Under the pieces are notes generated by a model. It was not told the origin of the DNA. It saw only the letters and a list, made by a program, of their open reading frames with translations, and did no database searches. From positions 176,734-215,154 of the forward strand of contig JAENRP010000046.1 of the NCBI GenBank assembly GCA_024741835.1: a stretch of 38,421 nt of DNA. Reading direction: 5' to 3'. This DNA is from Diplocarpon mali. Lineage: Eukaryota > Ascomycota > Leotiomycetes > Helotiales > Drepanopezizaceae. The first letter of the stretch is position 1. Each line of letters begins with the position of its first letter. Below, in pieces: positions 10,812-22,110 of this stretch. Made by a program: the position numbers and the translations under genes.

Positions 10812-12600
10812 ATGGTTACAAGTGAAGAAAGGTCGGCGCCTGGGACGGTGCAACTTATTGATGCGACAGGTGAGCTTCGTGTCAAGCACTCGGATGCAGC
10901 ACACGATGTTGTTCTGATTCCTATGCCATCAGGTAAGGCTTCTTCGTGTATCTTTATGGCAGAAGCTAAATAATTCCCAAGATGACCCCGAGGACCCTTT
11001 GAATTGGTCGAAAGAGCGGAAACTTCTTCATACATCATGCATGGTCATGTACACGGTCATGATGGTTTTCCCCTCGTCAGCCGTTTACTCGGTCACGACA
11101 CCGATCTCGAAAGCTACTGAACTGAAAGTCAGCAACCTAGTTTCCGGCACTGGCGCAATGTTCCTATTCTATGGCTGGGGATGTATTGTCTGGCAGGCTT
11201 TGGCATTACAATATGGTAAAAGACCTGCGTATCTTATCTCCATGGCAGTTTCGATTGCCCTTATAGGAGTCACTCCGCTCTGCGTGACAAACGGGCCGTA
11301 TCTAGCAGTCAAAATTCTCCAGGTTAGAACCTTCACGCTCCTGAAAGTCTTTTGATACTAATTTCCGCAGGGGTTTTTCGGTGCACCCGTCGAGTCTCTT
11401 TGTGAAATCAGCATGACTGACATTTGGTTTTCACATGAACGCCCTCTCTACCTGGCTGTTTACGGGTTTAGTCTTGCCTTTGCCGGGAAATTTGCTCCTG
11501 TGTTTGCGGCCTTTATCAATACCGGACAAGGATGGAAATGGACGCTGTGGTGGTGTGCCATTGGAATGTCAGTCGCTTTCGTCTACTGCTTTTGCTTGAT
11601 GGAAGAGACAAACTACGACCGGAAACTCCAGGCTTCACATTCAAGCGCTAGGTCGAGCACTGATGCCATTACCGAAACCCCTAAGTCTGCCTCACCACCT
11701 GAGAAAGTATCATCGCAGGAGACTCCAATTGCCGGCTCTGACTCGGTAGCTGTGGAAGCTGGCAAACTTGCGTACCCGCGGAAAACGTACTGGCAGAAGC
11801 TCAGTGTTATTGACAAGAAGCGCCCAAATCGTGTCCTGGAGATCATGTGGGCTCCGTTCAAGTTCTTCACTTTCCCAGTGATCACCTGGGCTGGATTCAT
11901 GTACGGTACCAATGCACTTGTCTGGCCGGGCATTTTAAACGCAACTGCAAGTCCGACCTACACAAAGGTCTATGGATTCAATAGTAATGATGTCGGGTTC
12001 GCATATTTTGGAGCCGTTGCTGGCATGATTCTCGGGTAAGTGTTTTCTGCGAATAATTCCTCTTACACAAGTTCATAGATTCCTAGATCTCTATGGGTAG
12101 CCTTTGTAGGGCCACAGTTGGTCATGCGTCTCGCCCGCCGCAATGCTGGGGTTGCAGAACCGGAACATATCCTGTGGCTATTTCTCGCCTCATTGATCTC
12201 TGTCCCTTTCGCCATGTTACTATGGGGTCTGGGAGGTGCTGCAAAAGTGCATTGGTTCGGAATGGTGTTTGCCCAGTGCGTCTTGGCTATCTCCTCGACC
12301 CTCTGTCTCTCAACAGCAATCCAATATACCACTTCAGCTTACCGGGATCTTGGCGGCGAGCATATCACTACCATTATACTCATCCGTAATACGCTAAGTT
12401 TTGCCATTAATTATGGAATTACACCATGGATCGCTGCCATGGGGCAGAGGGATACATTCATCAGTGTTGCGGTGTTGGCAGGTGTTTGCAACGCTACCAT
12501 GTTCCCGATGATCTATTGGGGTAAAAAACTAAGAATGAGGAGTGCTGATACTTATTGGAAATGGGTCCAGTCCGCTAGAGCAAAGGGTCTCAGCCATTAA
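10812..12600 (+). CDS. MFS transporter (DHA1/Hol1-like), four exons
   Basis: Predicted membrane transporter of the major facilitator superfamily, probably 12 transmembrane segments and proton-coupled; the substrate is unknown. Exons are 10812-10932, 10982-11322, 11371-12035 and 12087-12600, with GT-AG introns of 49, 48 and 51 bp; the frame is kept throughout, giving 546 residues. The start precedes a 40-residue cytoplasmic N-terminus leading into DPEDPLNWSKERK, the NWS block that opens many fungal DHA1 proteins. Further family features are GTGAMFLFYGWGCIVWQALA, the QGFFGAPVESLCEISMTDIW block with GQGWKWTLWWCAI downstream, and a hydrophilic central loop (about residues 231-318) rich in Ser/Glu. 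At the last intron two AG sites compete; only the one ending at 12086 keeps the frame (GSLWVAFVGPQLVMRLARRN). It is intact, and may be co-regulated with the nearby Zn2Cys6 gene. Confidence 0.9.
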
Positions 12601-12658
12601 GAATCTTACTGCGGTAAAACACCCAACAAGAAAGTGATGAAATATCCTGACGGTTCGT

Positions 12659-12671
12659 CTAGGAGAGTTGA
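12659..12671 (+). repeat. Direct repeat flanking the first MFS gene, right copy
   Basis: CTAGGAGAGTTGA, 59 bp after the MFS stop codon, identical to 9552-9564. Confidence 0.45.
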
Positions 12672-13067
12672 CTGTTTACAAGAACAATTATTCGAGAGCT
12701 TCTCTCCAACACCAAATATTGTGCGTTATCCTCACTAGATGCAAAAATGCGTAGTTTCAGGCGTCATAGTCGGAAATCCGTCTGTATACGCCCCTGCCAC
12801 CTAATCCTCCGATCTCTTTAACACTGATCGAGCTACGAAGGGAACGAGCCGCAATAAGGCAGGGTACGACGCTCTAACTAGTCTTTGGCAGCTCTTGTCA
12901 CCAGCGATACTCCTACACAGAGCGATCCTACCATAGATCAAACAAGTCATCTTTGATAAGACACAATGACCTTCTATTAAATAGTTGCAATTCTTGCCAA
13001 CTCGATATACTAGAGCACGACGATCTGAAAAACTCCTTATACGATTTTTTCACCCGCTACCACCCCA

Positions 13068-13932
13068 ATGACGAATAGCCCTCCAAAGTTGAAAAAGACA
13101 AAGATCTCTCCCAAAATCATTACACTAACTTACCAGTTCGATGAGCTCCGAAAAACTAGTATAGTCTATGTGGATAAAACTATTGCAACCGACGACCTAA
13201 CCGACCAAATAACCTCAGAATAAGATAAAGTCGAAAAACCTGCCGGGAACAGCCCTACCGAACGACGATTACGATCGTCATTAGTATCCTTTAACATACA
13301 CGATGGTCTTCCAATAAATTGGTCTCTCTCGGAATTTCATTTAAGCGAAGTTTGCACCGTGTAAAAGAAGAGTAGGGAATGCCGATCCTGTGGATCGTGA
13401 AACTCTTTTTCTAATCTTAGCGTTTTTGATATTTGAGCTTCCTAAATATTTTCCGTTTCCATGAAGCGGATTACAGCGATGCTCTCTTGAACCATTGACA
13501 GAAGACGATGAAGACATTAAGTCAACACTGATTATGCCGATACAGAAGTAAAGCGTGATTCACGAACTCACAGCCGACTCTCACAGTGCGTAGTGAAGAC
13601 TAACCGACCAAGATCGTTCATTTCTACTAAAGTTCTGGATCTGTAGAGATCGAGAGGAGCGACAGTTGATTCGATTAGCGCAGACAACACTCTTTAATTG
13701 TACAAAATATCACTAAGCAATCGCGCCTAAGGAGATGTCAGACGTCTACTCGATAACTCCTTCAGATACTGCTAATCGCGAACGCAAAAACTGAGTACTA
13801 ATGCGCAAGAAACAGGGCGCAGCAACTGATGAGAGTCAAGTCAACAATTCAAGCAGACACGTGATGTCAATAGTGTCGCGTCCTCGATTTGAGACCCTAA
13901 TGAGCTACTACTATGGGGTAGCGACTAAATGA
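13068..13932 (+). pseudogene. Possible degraded gene remnant, unknown
   Basis: From ATG 13068 a 98-codon frame ends at TAA 13362 with one internal TAA (13221) where a Gln codon would fit; its start is lysine-rich (MTNSPPKLKKTKISPK). A second frame, 13432-13932, holds stretches such as DQDRSFLLKFWICRDREERQ but has six stops, all one C-to-T change away from CAA, CAG or CGA. That stop density is not clearly below chance, so coding origin is uncertain. No family is recognised. Confidence 0.22.
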
Positions 13933-14472
13933 AGGTGACTTTACTATTTTTGATATACAATTTCTGAACCCTTGCCATCTACATAGCGAGAGTGGTTCAG
14001 ATTGGTCCACGACTAGAGAGTGTAATCAATCATGGACCTTGCTCAGAGTTCAGAGACTGGCCGCACATCTTCCGCTTCAATACTGAACCACACTTACATT
14101 TAATACCTGAATGCTCCATTCACTACACATCAGCGACGCCAGGTGTAAATGCAATCCGCAGCTCGTATGCAAGTCCATTCCTCAGAGTCATTATGCACAT
14201 TGAATCAGAATAGTTCAACGTTTTACTGATGTTTGCATCTTGAGATGGGTCGCTATCTGACCCTGGCAGGCACTTAGTCCCACTGATATCTTGAACAGAT
14301 CAGGAAGTATAAACGGACCTTGTTTTCCTGTAGCATATATATAAACAGATATTGGTGAGTGATTATTATCGCCCAGCGAATATTTTGCTTTCTGGCAGTG
14401 GATTCAGACATCTCACTACAACCGTGAAATCGGTCTTTCAAAGTCTGTACGGTGATGAAACATTTTTCAAAA

Positions 14473-14482
14473 NNNNNNNNNN
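14473..14482. other. Assembly gap (10 N) within an A-run
   Basis: Ten N bases flanked by A-runs on both sides. The number of Ns is probably a placeholder, so the true distance between the first MFS gene and the transcription factor gene may differ. No predicted gene is affected. Confidence 0.98.
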
Positions 14483-14915
14483 AAAAAAAAAAAAGGTTGA
14501 GACTCGAATGGTAGACAATCGAAGAGATTGCAGGCATTTGTGGTTCTGACAGTGCGAATGCGTTCTAGCCAGCCCGGGGGCCGGCATTACAGAACCCGTT
14601 TATATGTAAGAACAGTCATAACTATCTATAGGATGTTGGTTTGAATGTTACCAAATGGCAGTGCTCAACGAGGCAACCTGATCGTCGGCTCCGCAGAGGG
14701 ATTGAAGCTAATCCGCATTAGAGACACGGTGATCAGAAGTTCGTAGTAAGCCTCCCAATTGGTAGAGTGATGCACACCCCTGGGTAAGTTTCTGCCAGAT
14801 AACCGGCACTTTATCAGGATTCAGGACCGCAAGAATATGTTGTCTGGGCTCACAATTTCATGGGTAAAAGCCCCAGCAGTGCAAGGACAATACTCTTTTG
14901 AATAAATCGCATGTT

Positions 14916-16800
14916 ATGATGGAAAATAAGCAAAAGAAGTTTCGACGTTCGTCAAGGCCAAAGACAAAGACTGGATGTATTACATGTGAGCCCTTTTTTT
15001 CGCATTAAGAGGGTTCAAAAGCTGACCAAGTGCAGGCAAGTATGAGGTTTCAATAACCCGAAGCACCAGTGAAGGCTAACGCAGGTAGAGCTCGACACGT
15101 GAAGTGCGGCGAAGAGAAACCGAGTTGTAGGAATTGCGAGAAGGCAAAATGGAAATGTGAATATATCATTCAAGCAAGGGGGTCTTCGGCAATAAGACGG
15201 AAGAGGAGTTTACTTCCCTCGTTTTCAGGTTGTGGGACTTCATTCGGGGTTGCTCGACATAGCTGCGCCGCGTTCAATTTTCCGGTCTCGAGTTATCACA
15301 GTCCTGACGAACATCGGTATTTCCAGCTATTCAAAACCAGTACTGCTCTCATATTAACGGGATACTTTGAGACCGAGCTTTGGAATCGCCTCGTTCTTCA
15401 AGTATGCGCTCAGGAGGCCTGGGCTTGGCATACCGTTGTTGCTATTGGGGCTTTACACAAAGCGTTACAGACCGCGCAGCAGGGATCGAGCTCAGCAATC
15501 GTCGGAGAGCAAAACAGTGATAGTAAGGCGCATCATGTTTTTGCCTTGCAACAGTATGGCAAGGCCCTATCTCTTTCGAAGCAGATTTTGAAGCAACGAG
15601 AAGAAATTCGTTTTCGAAACATACTCATCTCATCCCTCCTGAGGATCTGCTTCGAGAGTTATATAGGGAATCAGGAGCTAGCTCTTACGCAATCCCGATC
15701 GGTGGTCGATGTATTGCTACGAAATACATTCGATTTTGAATCCCAAGACGACGACTGGTCAAAACTGAGGGAATTGTCCAAGATTTATACGCACCTCGAC
15801 GAGGACCTCGTTGGTTCCTTTATACTCATTGACTTTCAAGCCATATTGTTCAAACGTGCAGGATCTCATGAACAGATAAGCAAAAAGTTCCCGGATATTC
15901 CGACCGTGTTTGCGTCACTCAAAGAAGCGAGAATGTGTTCGGATATTATCATACGGCGTGCGCAGCAGCTTAACACCGTCACATATCAATCGAATACACC
16001 GATGCTCCAACATGAAAACAATAACACAAGCCCAGAAAGGGTTAGTAATATACTCGCCGCAGAGCTTGTGAATTACAAAAAGGCAATTGGGGATTGGTTC
16101 CTTGCTTTCAAGCCACTATTCGATTCTTCGCGCTCGAGAGTTGGATCGAACGACTATCTTGGTGCCAATGTCCTCATGGCAAGATATATTCCAGGCCAAT
16201 TTCTCTTCAACCAGAATGATGAAACAGATGAAATATATACTGATGCATACTTGAAAGATTACACCTTGGCAGTGAACCTCATCCAGGACGTTCTGGTATG
16301 TACATCTTTCCGCATGCAATTGTTTTCCTCGGTGGCAGCCTTTATTTTGAAGCTGATCAATTTGTGAAAACTCTTATGCAAACCATGTAGCTTAAATTCT
16401 GAAGGCGATTATAAACTCATTTTGGTAGGAGAATTATCCGATTTCGACGCCTGGTGAAGTACCCTTCACTTTCGAGAACACTTTTGTCCAAGTTCTGTTT
16501 ATCATAGCGCTCCAGTGTCGAGATTTTAACGTACGAAGGCGATCTATCTTCCTGCTTGTCAGATATCCGAGGAGAGAAGGACTGTGGGACAGTGTGGTTT
16601 GTTCAAAAGTGGCGATTTGGGTAGTGAACAGAGAGGAGGAGGGGATGGTCAATGGATCGGTCCCAGAGAGTGCGAGGCTGAGGATCGAGAAGGATGGCTT
16701 CGAGATGATATCTGAGAGGAAAGCTGTTATTCGGTTCTCGAAGTTGGTCCCCGGTTTAAATAGAAGAGTAATGATCCCGAAGGTTACGCTGAGCTGGTAA
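14916..16800 (+). CDS. Zn2Cys6 transcription factor, three exons
   Basis: Predicted nuclear DNA-binding regulator of the fungal binuclear zinc cluster class. Exons are 14916-14985, 15085-16295 and 16429-16800 (introns 99 and 133 bp), giving 550 residues. Joining exon 1 to exon 2 yields the canonical spacing C21-X2-C24-X6-C31-X6-C38-X2-C41-X6-C48, with basic residues before it (KKFRRSSRPKTKTG). The motif is intact only with this splice, which supports the model; the intron has a GCTAAC branch-like sequence before its CAG. The long middle region (HTVVAIGALHKAL, a repeated-helix fold) and the C-terminal PRREGLWDSVVCSKVAIWVV block are typical of the fungal-specific regulatory part of these proteins. 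ATG 14916 is followed by a second in-frame ATG; either could start. It lies between two MFS genes on the same strand, 295 bp before the next start codon, so it may control them. Confidence 0.9.
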
Positions 16801-17094
16801 TATAGAAGAGGCTCTGCAGCAGAGTGGCAGAATCACACGACGCAGAAATAGCTAAAAGAGAGATTTCAAGAACAGCTTCAGTACGTAGATGCAGATACAA
16901 TGTAACTGGGCCTAACAGCTCTCGGTAACACCAGATGGTGTTTTTGATTGTTGAAGAAAGATTTGTAACACGGGCGAGATATTTATGCGGTTTTGAGATG
17001 ATTCTGCCAAGGCGGTGGATCGAGATCCCCCTCTTTACACTGGGGGGTTCGACATCCTATAAACATACTATCCATGTTACGATGCACCTAGAAG

Positions 17095-18842
17095 ATGGCG
17101 TTATGCTCAACATCTATTTCTATTGATACAGGAACGCATTCTCCTGCAAATAATGGAGGCGAAGACGAGCCTTTGCTTAGGCCTCATGTCCCGCCACAAT
17201 TTCTGAGTCAAGATGACCTTGGGACAACATTCCAGGAAGTCAAACCATTTCCTGAAATTGTTTTTTACTTTATGGCCATTCATTTTCTCCTGGCATTCTC
17301 AGAGATTATTCTAGTCGCTCCAACGTTTCGGCTCTTTGAGAATTCTTTATGCCTATCCCACTACGGCTTTCCGGATGGCGGAGTAGCAGAATCTATGTGC
17401 AAGATTCAGGAGGTTCAGCATCCTCTTGCGACGATAAGAGGATGGAAATCCACGCTTGATACTATTCCAGGTATGATACTTAACTTCTGTGTTCGAATGC
17501 CGACTTATGAAGGTAGTCCTGCTTGTTGCGATCCCAATCGCAAAGCTGGGCGACCGCCTCGGACGGAGAAGAATCATGGCGATATCCCTACTGGGTGTTG
17601 CCGGATCATTGGCTGAAATATTTATTGTTTGCGCATACCCTCGGACATTCGATCTCCGACTCATCTGGCTCTCGTCGGTTGTCTTGCTGTTCGGCGGGGG
17701 CCTCAATGCAGCGTCTGCACTCATGTGGGCAATGGCTTCGGAATCAATCCCTTCGGAAACCAGGCAAGTGAAGCATATATTCAATTGGTAAAGTGCTGAC
17801 CTCCTTGTCAGAAGTCATTCATTCTATTACATATTCTCTGCATTCTACATTGCTGAGCTAATCTCATCGTTCGTTGCTTCTGTAACTTTGGATATCTCAC
17901 CTTGGATACCATGTGGCTTAGCAATGGGGTCTGTCGTACTCTGTCAAGCACTGTTAGCGATCATGCCAGACCCCCGGAGGCAGAACTCTTCATTTTTTCC
18001 AGTTCCCGAGGACACTCTCCCCACAGGAATACCCGAAAACTCGGCTGGTCGAATTGTAAAGTCTTTGGAAAACGATTCCGTCCACGATTTGTTAGCAGCT
18101 CTCTCGAATCGAAATATAAAACTAATAATTCCTGTTTTCCTTGTTGGGATATTTCGGTATGCCATGTTGAATATATTGATACAATACGCCTCTGTCAGGT
18201 TCGGACTGAAGATCTCGACTGGCGCTACCTTTTATACCGAGACCGCCGTTGTCAACATTATCCTGTTTCTGATTGTCGTCCCACAACTCACTTCGCACGT
18301 CGGTCTCAGATACAACCTCGATTCTCATGTTATAGATCTCTTTCTTGTCCGCACTAGTGTCGCATTGATGTGTATTGGCTGCCTCGCGATCGGATTTGCT
18401 CAGGCAAGTACAATACTTCCAGTCGGTACGACTTTTCCAAGAAAATTATCTTATCCACGACTAAATCTTTATAGGAGTATCGGTATACGCGGCAGGATTC
18501 GGAAGTCGGGTCTCAGCACTCGCACTCATATCTTACTGGATATCAGACGAGGCGAAAGCTTCGTTTTTTGCAGCAATAGTTGTGCTCGAAACCCTTGGTC
18601 ACGCAGTGGGGGACCCCTTGATACAGCAAATATTTGCTGCGTCTCTGTCATTGCCACCATTCTGGATGGCAATGCCATTCTTCTTTGGTGCTGTAAGTTC
18701 ATAAACACACTGTGCAACTCCAGCTGATGCCTTGCAGGCTTTCTATGCTCTCGCACTTTTTTCTGCTTCTTTTATCCGTTTCAAGAAATTGCTTTTGAAT
18801 GATTCTGAGTCTAGCTTGCTTTTCGAGGAAAACCAAGGCTGA
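17095..18842 (+). CDS. MFS transporter, five exons, one GC-AG intron
   Basis: Predicted multi-pass MFS permease, substrate unknown, 513 residues. Exons are 17095-17470, 17517-17763, 17812-18407, 18475-18692 and 18738-18842. The N-terminus is hydrophilic, with GGEDEPLLRPHVPPQ before the first membrane segment (FYFMAIHFLLAFSEIILVAP). Exon 2 carries the MFS loop 2-3 signature GDRLGRRR at residues 137-144, after VLLVAIPIAKL. Later segments include IYASVRFGLKIS-like and VYAAGFGSRVSALALISYW blocks. Intron 2 starts GCAAGT after AG and ends CAG: the only 40-70 bp choice that keeps the frame, hence a GC-AG intron. For intron 3 the GT at 18408 is required (not the GCAAGT at 18404). It is probably co-regulated with the adjacent Zn2Cys6 gene. 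It differs clearly in sequence from the first MFS protein, so they are not recent duplicates. Confidence 0.86.
17764..17811 (+). other. GC-AG intron in the second MFS gene
   Basis: Donor AG|GCAAGT, branch-like GTGCTGAC, acceptor TTGTCAG, 48 bp. A GT donor at 17788 would also keep the frame but leaves an intron of only 24 bp, below the size of all others here. The flanking exon peptides join as SESIPSETR then SHSFYYIFSAFYIAEL. Confidence 0.75.
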
Positions 18843-20542
18843 AAACATACGTTCAAAGACCATTACCATGTTACTTTCATCTGTACTTCGTTACGGCATC
18901 TAACCAAGGGCGTTAACAGTACATTATACGATGGATCATTGGGGTCAGGTCTTCGGCGAAGAGATTCTTCCTCAAATTGATTATTAAATATCTTGGAATC
19001 TTCCAGCTCCCCAATGTGTCTCAGTTTGCCCACTAATCTGGAAGCTCATGAAAGCTATAATTTGTTAGTATATCTTAAGCCGACATGGATTCAGTTTCTC
19101 AGGAACGATGATTCTATCGGTACCGGCGCCTTAGAATTAAATATCGAGGTAAGATTCATGGCGATATATAAAGATCACCTGACCGTGGTGAAGGGTTGAT
19201 ATGGCTCGAGGCCAGAGACGCTTTCGATTGCTTGGAAATCTTCTACGTCCTGACATTAAGATACTCGTCTACTGTGATAGAGCTGCTACCATCGAGAGAT
19301 GGGGCAAGAACGTGTCACGAGTTGGCAGTAAGGCTGAAAGATATAATATAATTGTGTCCCATCAGATTGAAACCTACGATAGTTTCAGATTCTCCTGACC
19401 AATGGGTAGCTCGGTCGTGCTGGATACTCTGATCTGTAGTCTGATATTCAACCCACGAATCTGGGGAGCTTTATTGGGAGCTCTTACGCGCCTCTATGTT
19501 CTCTGTTGAGAATTTTTGTGGCAAGCCCTAGCTGTGGACGCTTGACAGAATGTCGGCGTACGTGAAAGTAATGCTGGAGTTATAGAACATGATGTTGTAT
19601 TTCATTCCCATATCCTAGCTGATGATCGAAGGCCTTGAAAAACAATCTGTAGGAATATAGTGATTATAGGTCACGTGGGTTGTCACATGCAAAGCCTTGG
19701 CATAGGCAGCATTACTTTACTCTAGATCTCTCCCTCCTCTAATAATCAACAACGAATATACAACCAAGAATCGATTCTTTCCCCTTGTGTGCACACCCCT
19801 TGTGATACCAACACAACCATTGATACTTTGAGAGTGTGATTGACCCAGTCAGAATGATTCTGTTTAAGATTATTGGAATGGGGTTTTAGCGGAGTAAGCA
19901 AACTGGAAATCAACAATCCGAATCGTATTGAGTGAGAATGTCGATCTGGGACATCCAAGTCTTTTGCTTCTACATTGAGAATTACTGGTCAAGCCTGAGT
20001 TCTAGATGTGTGTATTATTGCGGCTAAAAATACTCTACGAGCAAATATTACAGTAGAGAGACAGGTGCATATTCCGAAGTCGGGATAAACAGCTCTATCT
20101 CCTGTAAACTTCTGAGGAACCATAAAGCGCTATTCAGTCAAGGAGAGCTCTCTAGGTATTACTTGGGAGATGTAAGATTTGTACATGCTCGCTAAGACCC
20201 TCGGCTGTCGCGCAGGCTAGGTGTATTCTAACTTTGCAGTTGAAGAGGGAATCCACTCATGTTAAGTCACTTAAGATGACGTGTTCTACGCGCTTTATAT
20301 CCTCGTACGCTACATCACTTACACTCTTACGAACGTGAATATCTTGATGGCTACAGAGAAACATCCACGAAGAAGCTTCTTTAAGCATTGTAGTTCAGCC
20401 AGCACTATACTCTGGCTGAGCTGTACAGTCTTCCTGAGTTTTGGCTCTGTGTAATTTCCCAGCCTCCTACATCTGCGTACCCTCAGGGGGATCTCTCATT
20501 TTTACGGGCAAGCGCATGCAAGTACTCGTTGTATAGTAGGAC
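18843..20542. other. Intergenic region after the second MFS gene
   Basis: No supported gene. Open stretches at 18993-19199 and 19201-19398 (+) and 19746-19958 (-) lack ATG starts or motifs that would argue for coding. A CACGTG element lies at about 19673, followed by CT-rich sequence (about 19715-19745) that could be a promoter or leader, but no reading frame follows it. Confidence 0.55.
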
Positions 20543-20892
20543 CTAATCAACATTGATTCTTATTATTACTGTATTCGAGTAATCATTTTCATTGGACTGA
20601 AATTCTCTGCGATCAAGCGTTTGCCTGACGATTTGCATACTCATTAGGAGAGTAATATCCGTACAAGACTCATAGGATGGTATGGTGCAAAATCCCCCCC
20701 TCTCAGATGTTCGTCTGCTGGATATATTCCTCAAGCACTCTATTGTTGCCTTTGGATTACCAATGAATATACAGTAATACCTGCCATTCACGTTTGCCCG
20801 ATTCGAGGTGACTGTTCCACAGAAGAGTGATGCTGAGCCGCTAGGACCACGGTATAACTTGAGGGATTCAAAAAGTCTAAATCACAAGCAGA
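20543..20892 (-). CDS. Possible small cysteine-containing protein, unassigned
   Basis: A minus-strand frame is open from a stop near 20893 to TAG at 20543. The only in-frame ATG (20791) gives 82 residues, but the frame reads sensibly further upstream (LYRGPSGSASLFCGTVTSN), which adds one Cys to the four downstream. A GTGAGT donor at about 20934 and a TTTAG acceptor at about 20876 could form a 60-bp intron, yet the reading into the upstream exon hits a stop within a dozen codons and no start is found. No signal peptide or known family is seen. It may be chance, or the last exon of a broken gene. Confidence 0.22.
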
Positions 20893-21282
20893 TATTTAAG
20901 AATTAGGAAGAGAAAAAGCTATTTGAGACTCACGGTATATTAAACTTGCATATGATTATCTAGATTCGTGTGCTACTTCGCAGAATTTGATTACGCCATA
21001 GGAGGCTCCAAAACCGCCGCAAGCTCGCTACAAACCCCAACGCCCCTGACCTTACCAGAATACGAGAACCACAGAATTTGACAAAAGGAAAACATGACAA
21101 GCTATGATCAGGACCCTCCCATTGTTTATCTTCAAGATATAGATATATATGAAATATTGTCGTATTCCTCAATTTCCAAGCAGTGGTATAATAGCCGATT
21201 CACCGACTCAGCGCTGACCAGGGTATTTCACATGGAGATGATTTCTTAAAGACCTCCTACTACCAAAACAAGTCATCGTAGC

Positions 21283-21555
21283 CTATTCCGCAATAGATTC
21301 CGACTCTCCCACGACCTCCGGTGTAGATCTTGCAAAAGCGGCGGGCATGTGTTGAATTAAGCGTGTATTGATATGGGAATGTCCAGACCGGCTCAAGAAC
21401 CTCGCCTGTCTCATACTCGAGACAGCCGACTCCACTAGATTACTCAGAAGGCTCCACCAATCACCTTGACGGCTGGAGATTATGAGTACGACGGTTTTGA
21501 GTAGAGGTGAGAAAAGTATTGTTTTAAGGATTATAAATGAGTTGCTTCGAACCAC
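21283..21555 (-). pseudogene. Fragment shared with 34991-35329, unknown
   Basis: A 90-residue minus-strand open stretch containing INTRLIQHMPAAF. The second locus, read in the matching frame, gives INT...QHMPAAF with a roughly 11-residue length difference. At DNA level both share CAAAAGCGGC, one mismatch, then GGCATGTGTTG. This points to relics of the same sequence, gene or repeat. I do not recognise the family and cannot tell which strand, if any, was coding. Confidence 0.35.
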
Positions 21556-21997
21556 TCGACCTCACATTGAAGGATGGGTATGGCCGAGCTATATCGCAAC
21601 ACTGTTTTATTGAGACCGTATCCCTGCACCTCATTCGAAAGCAGGTCTGAGTGACCCGGAAACACTTCAGACGCGATGCTCGTGAATCTATTATCCCGCC
21701 AATGGTCCGCTGATCGATTAAACGTGTTTCGAGCGCAGTGATGTCGCTTCTCCGGCACAAACCATCGTCGTGTCTTTGCAAGCAGGTAGCGACGGATGAT
21801 CTCGTCGGCCAAGCTCAGTTGCTGGGCGATCCAAGTAAACAATCGGGCTGGGAGGATCATACTCCGTACGATGAGGATAAATGGCCACCCCCTGCCAGCT
21901 TTCCCCCTGAATCTCGTCTAGATTGCACGTGACCATGGACCCTCTTTGTTTGGCAGCAGCTTGAGTGGTATTAGGACAATGCCATCGATGTGCGGAG

Positions 21998-22004
21998 TAT
22001 ATAT
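21998..22004 (+). promoter_or_regulatory. TATA-like box of the acetylxylan esterase gene
   Basis: TATATAT, 107 bp before the ATG, followed by a pyrimidine-rich leader (CTCCTCTGTTTTGTCC, about 22030-22045) such as often surrounds fungal transcription starts. Assigned by position only. Confidence 0.45.
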
Positions 22005-22110
22005 GCGAGTAGCTGCTGCGCTACGGAGATCTCCTCTGTTTTGTCCGTGTTTCCCAAATTTCTATTCTCATCGTAGTCTTTTTTGGAGTCAACAAATACT
22101 CCACGCCGTC

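Larger units (their letters stand above)
12672..14915. other. Intergenic region between MFS and transcription factor genes
   Basis: No intact gene. It contains coding-like but stop-interrupted stretches at 13068-13932 (listed separately), a 10-base assembly gap at 14473-14482, and the promoter of the Zn2Cys6 gene at its right end. Short open frames near 13992-14213 and around the gap have no recognisable features. Confidence 0.6.
20893..22110. other. Region upstream of the esterase, mostly unassigned
   Basis: Contains overlapping minus-strand open frames at 21283-21936 (longest 109 residues, 21531-21860) with plausible amino-acid composition but no recognised motif and no coherent splice model; the part at about 21290-21400 is similar to DNA near 35,080-35,180. 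The right end contains the esterase promoter. Confidence 0.5.

Noticed and set aside
14473..14494. Poly-A tract as a retroposon tail
   Set aside because: It borders an assembly gap and shows no retroposon body or target duplication; more likely a sequencing or gap artefact.
15008..15056. Micro-exon alternative in the Zn2Cys6 gene (GCAA between two introns)
   Set aside because: It would also restore the Cys motif, but a single 99-bp intron does so with fewer assumptions.
18404..18474. Second GC-AG intron in the second MFS gene (donor GCAAGT at 18404)
   Set aside because: It leaves the wrong phase; the GT donor at 18408 gives an in-frame join.
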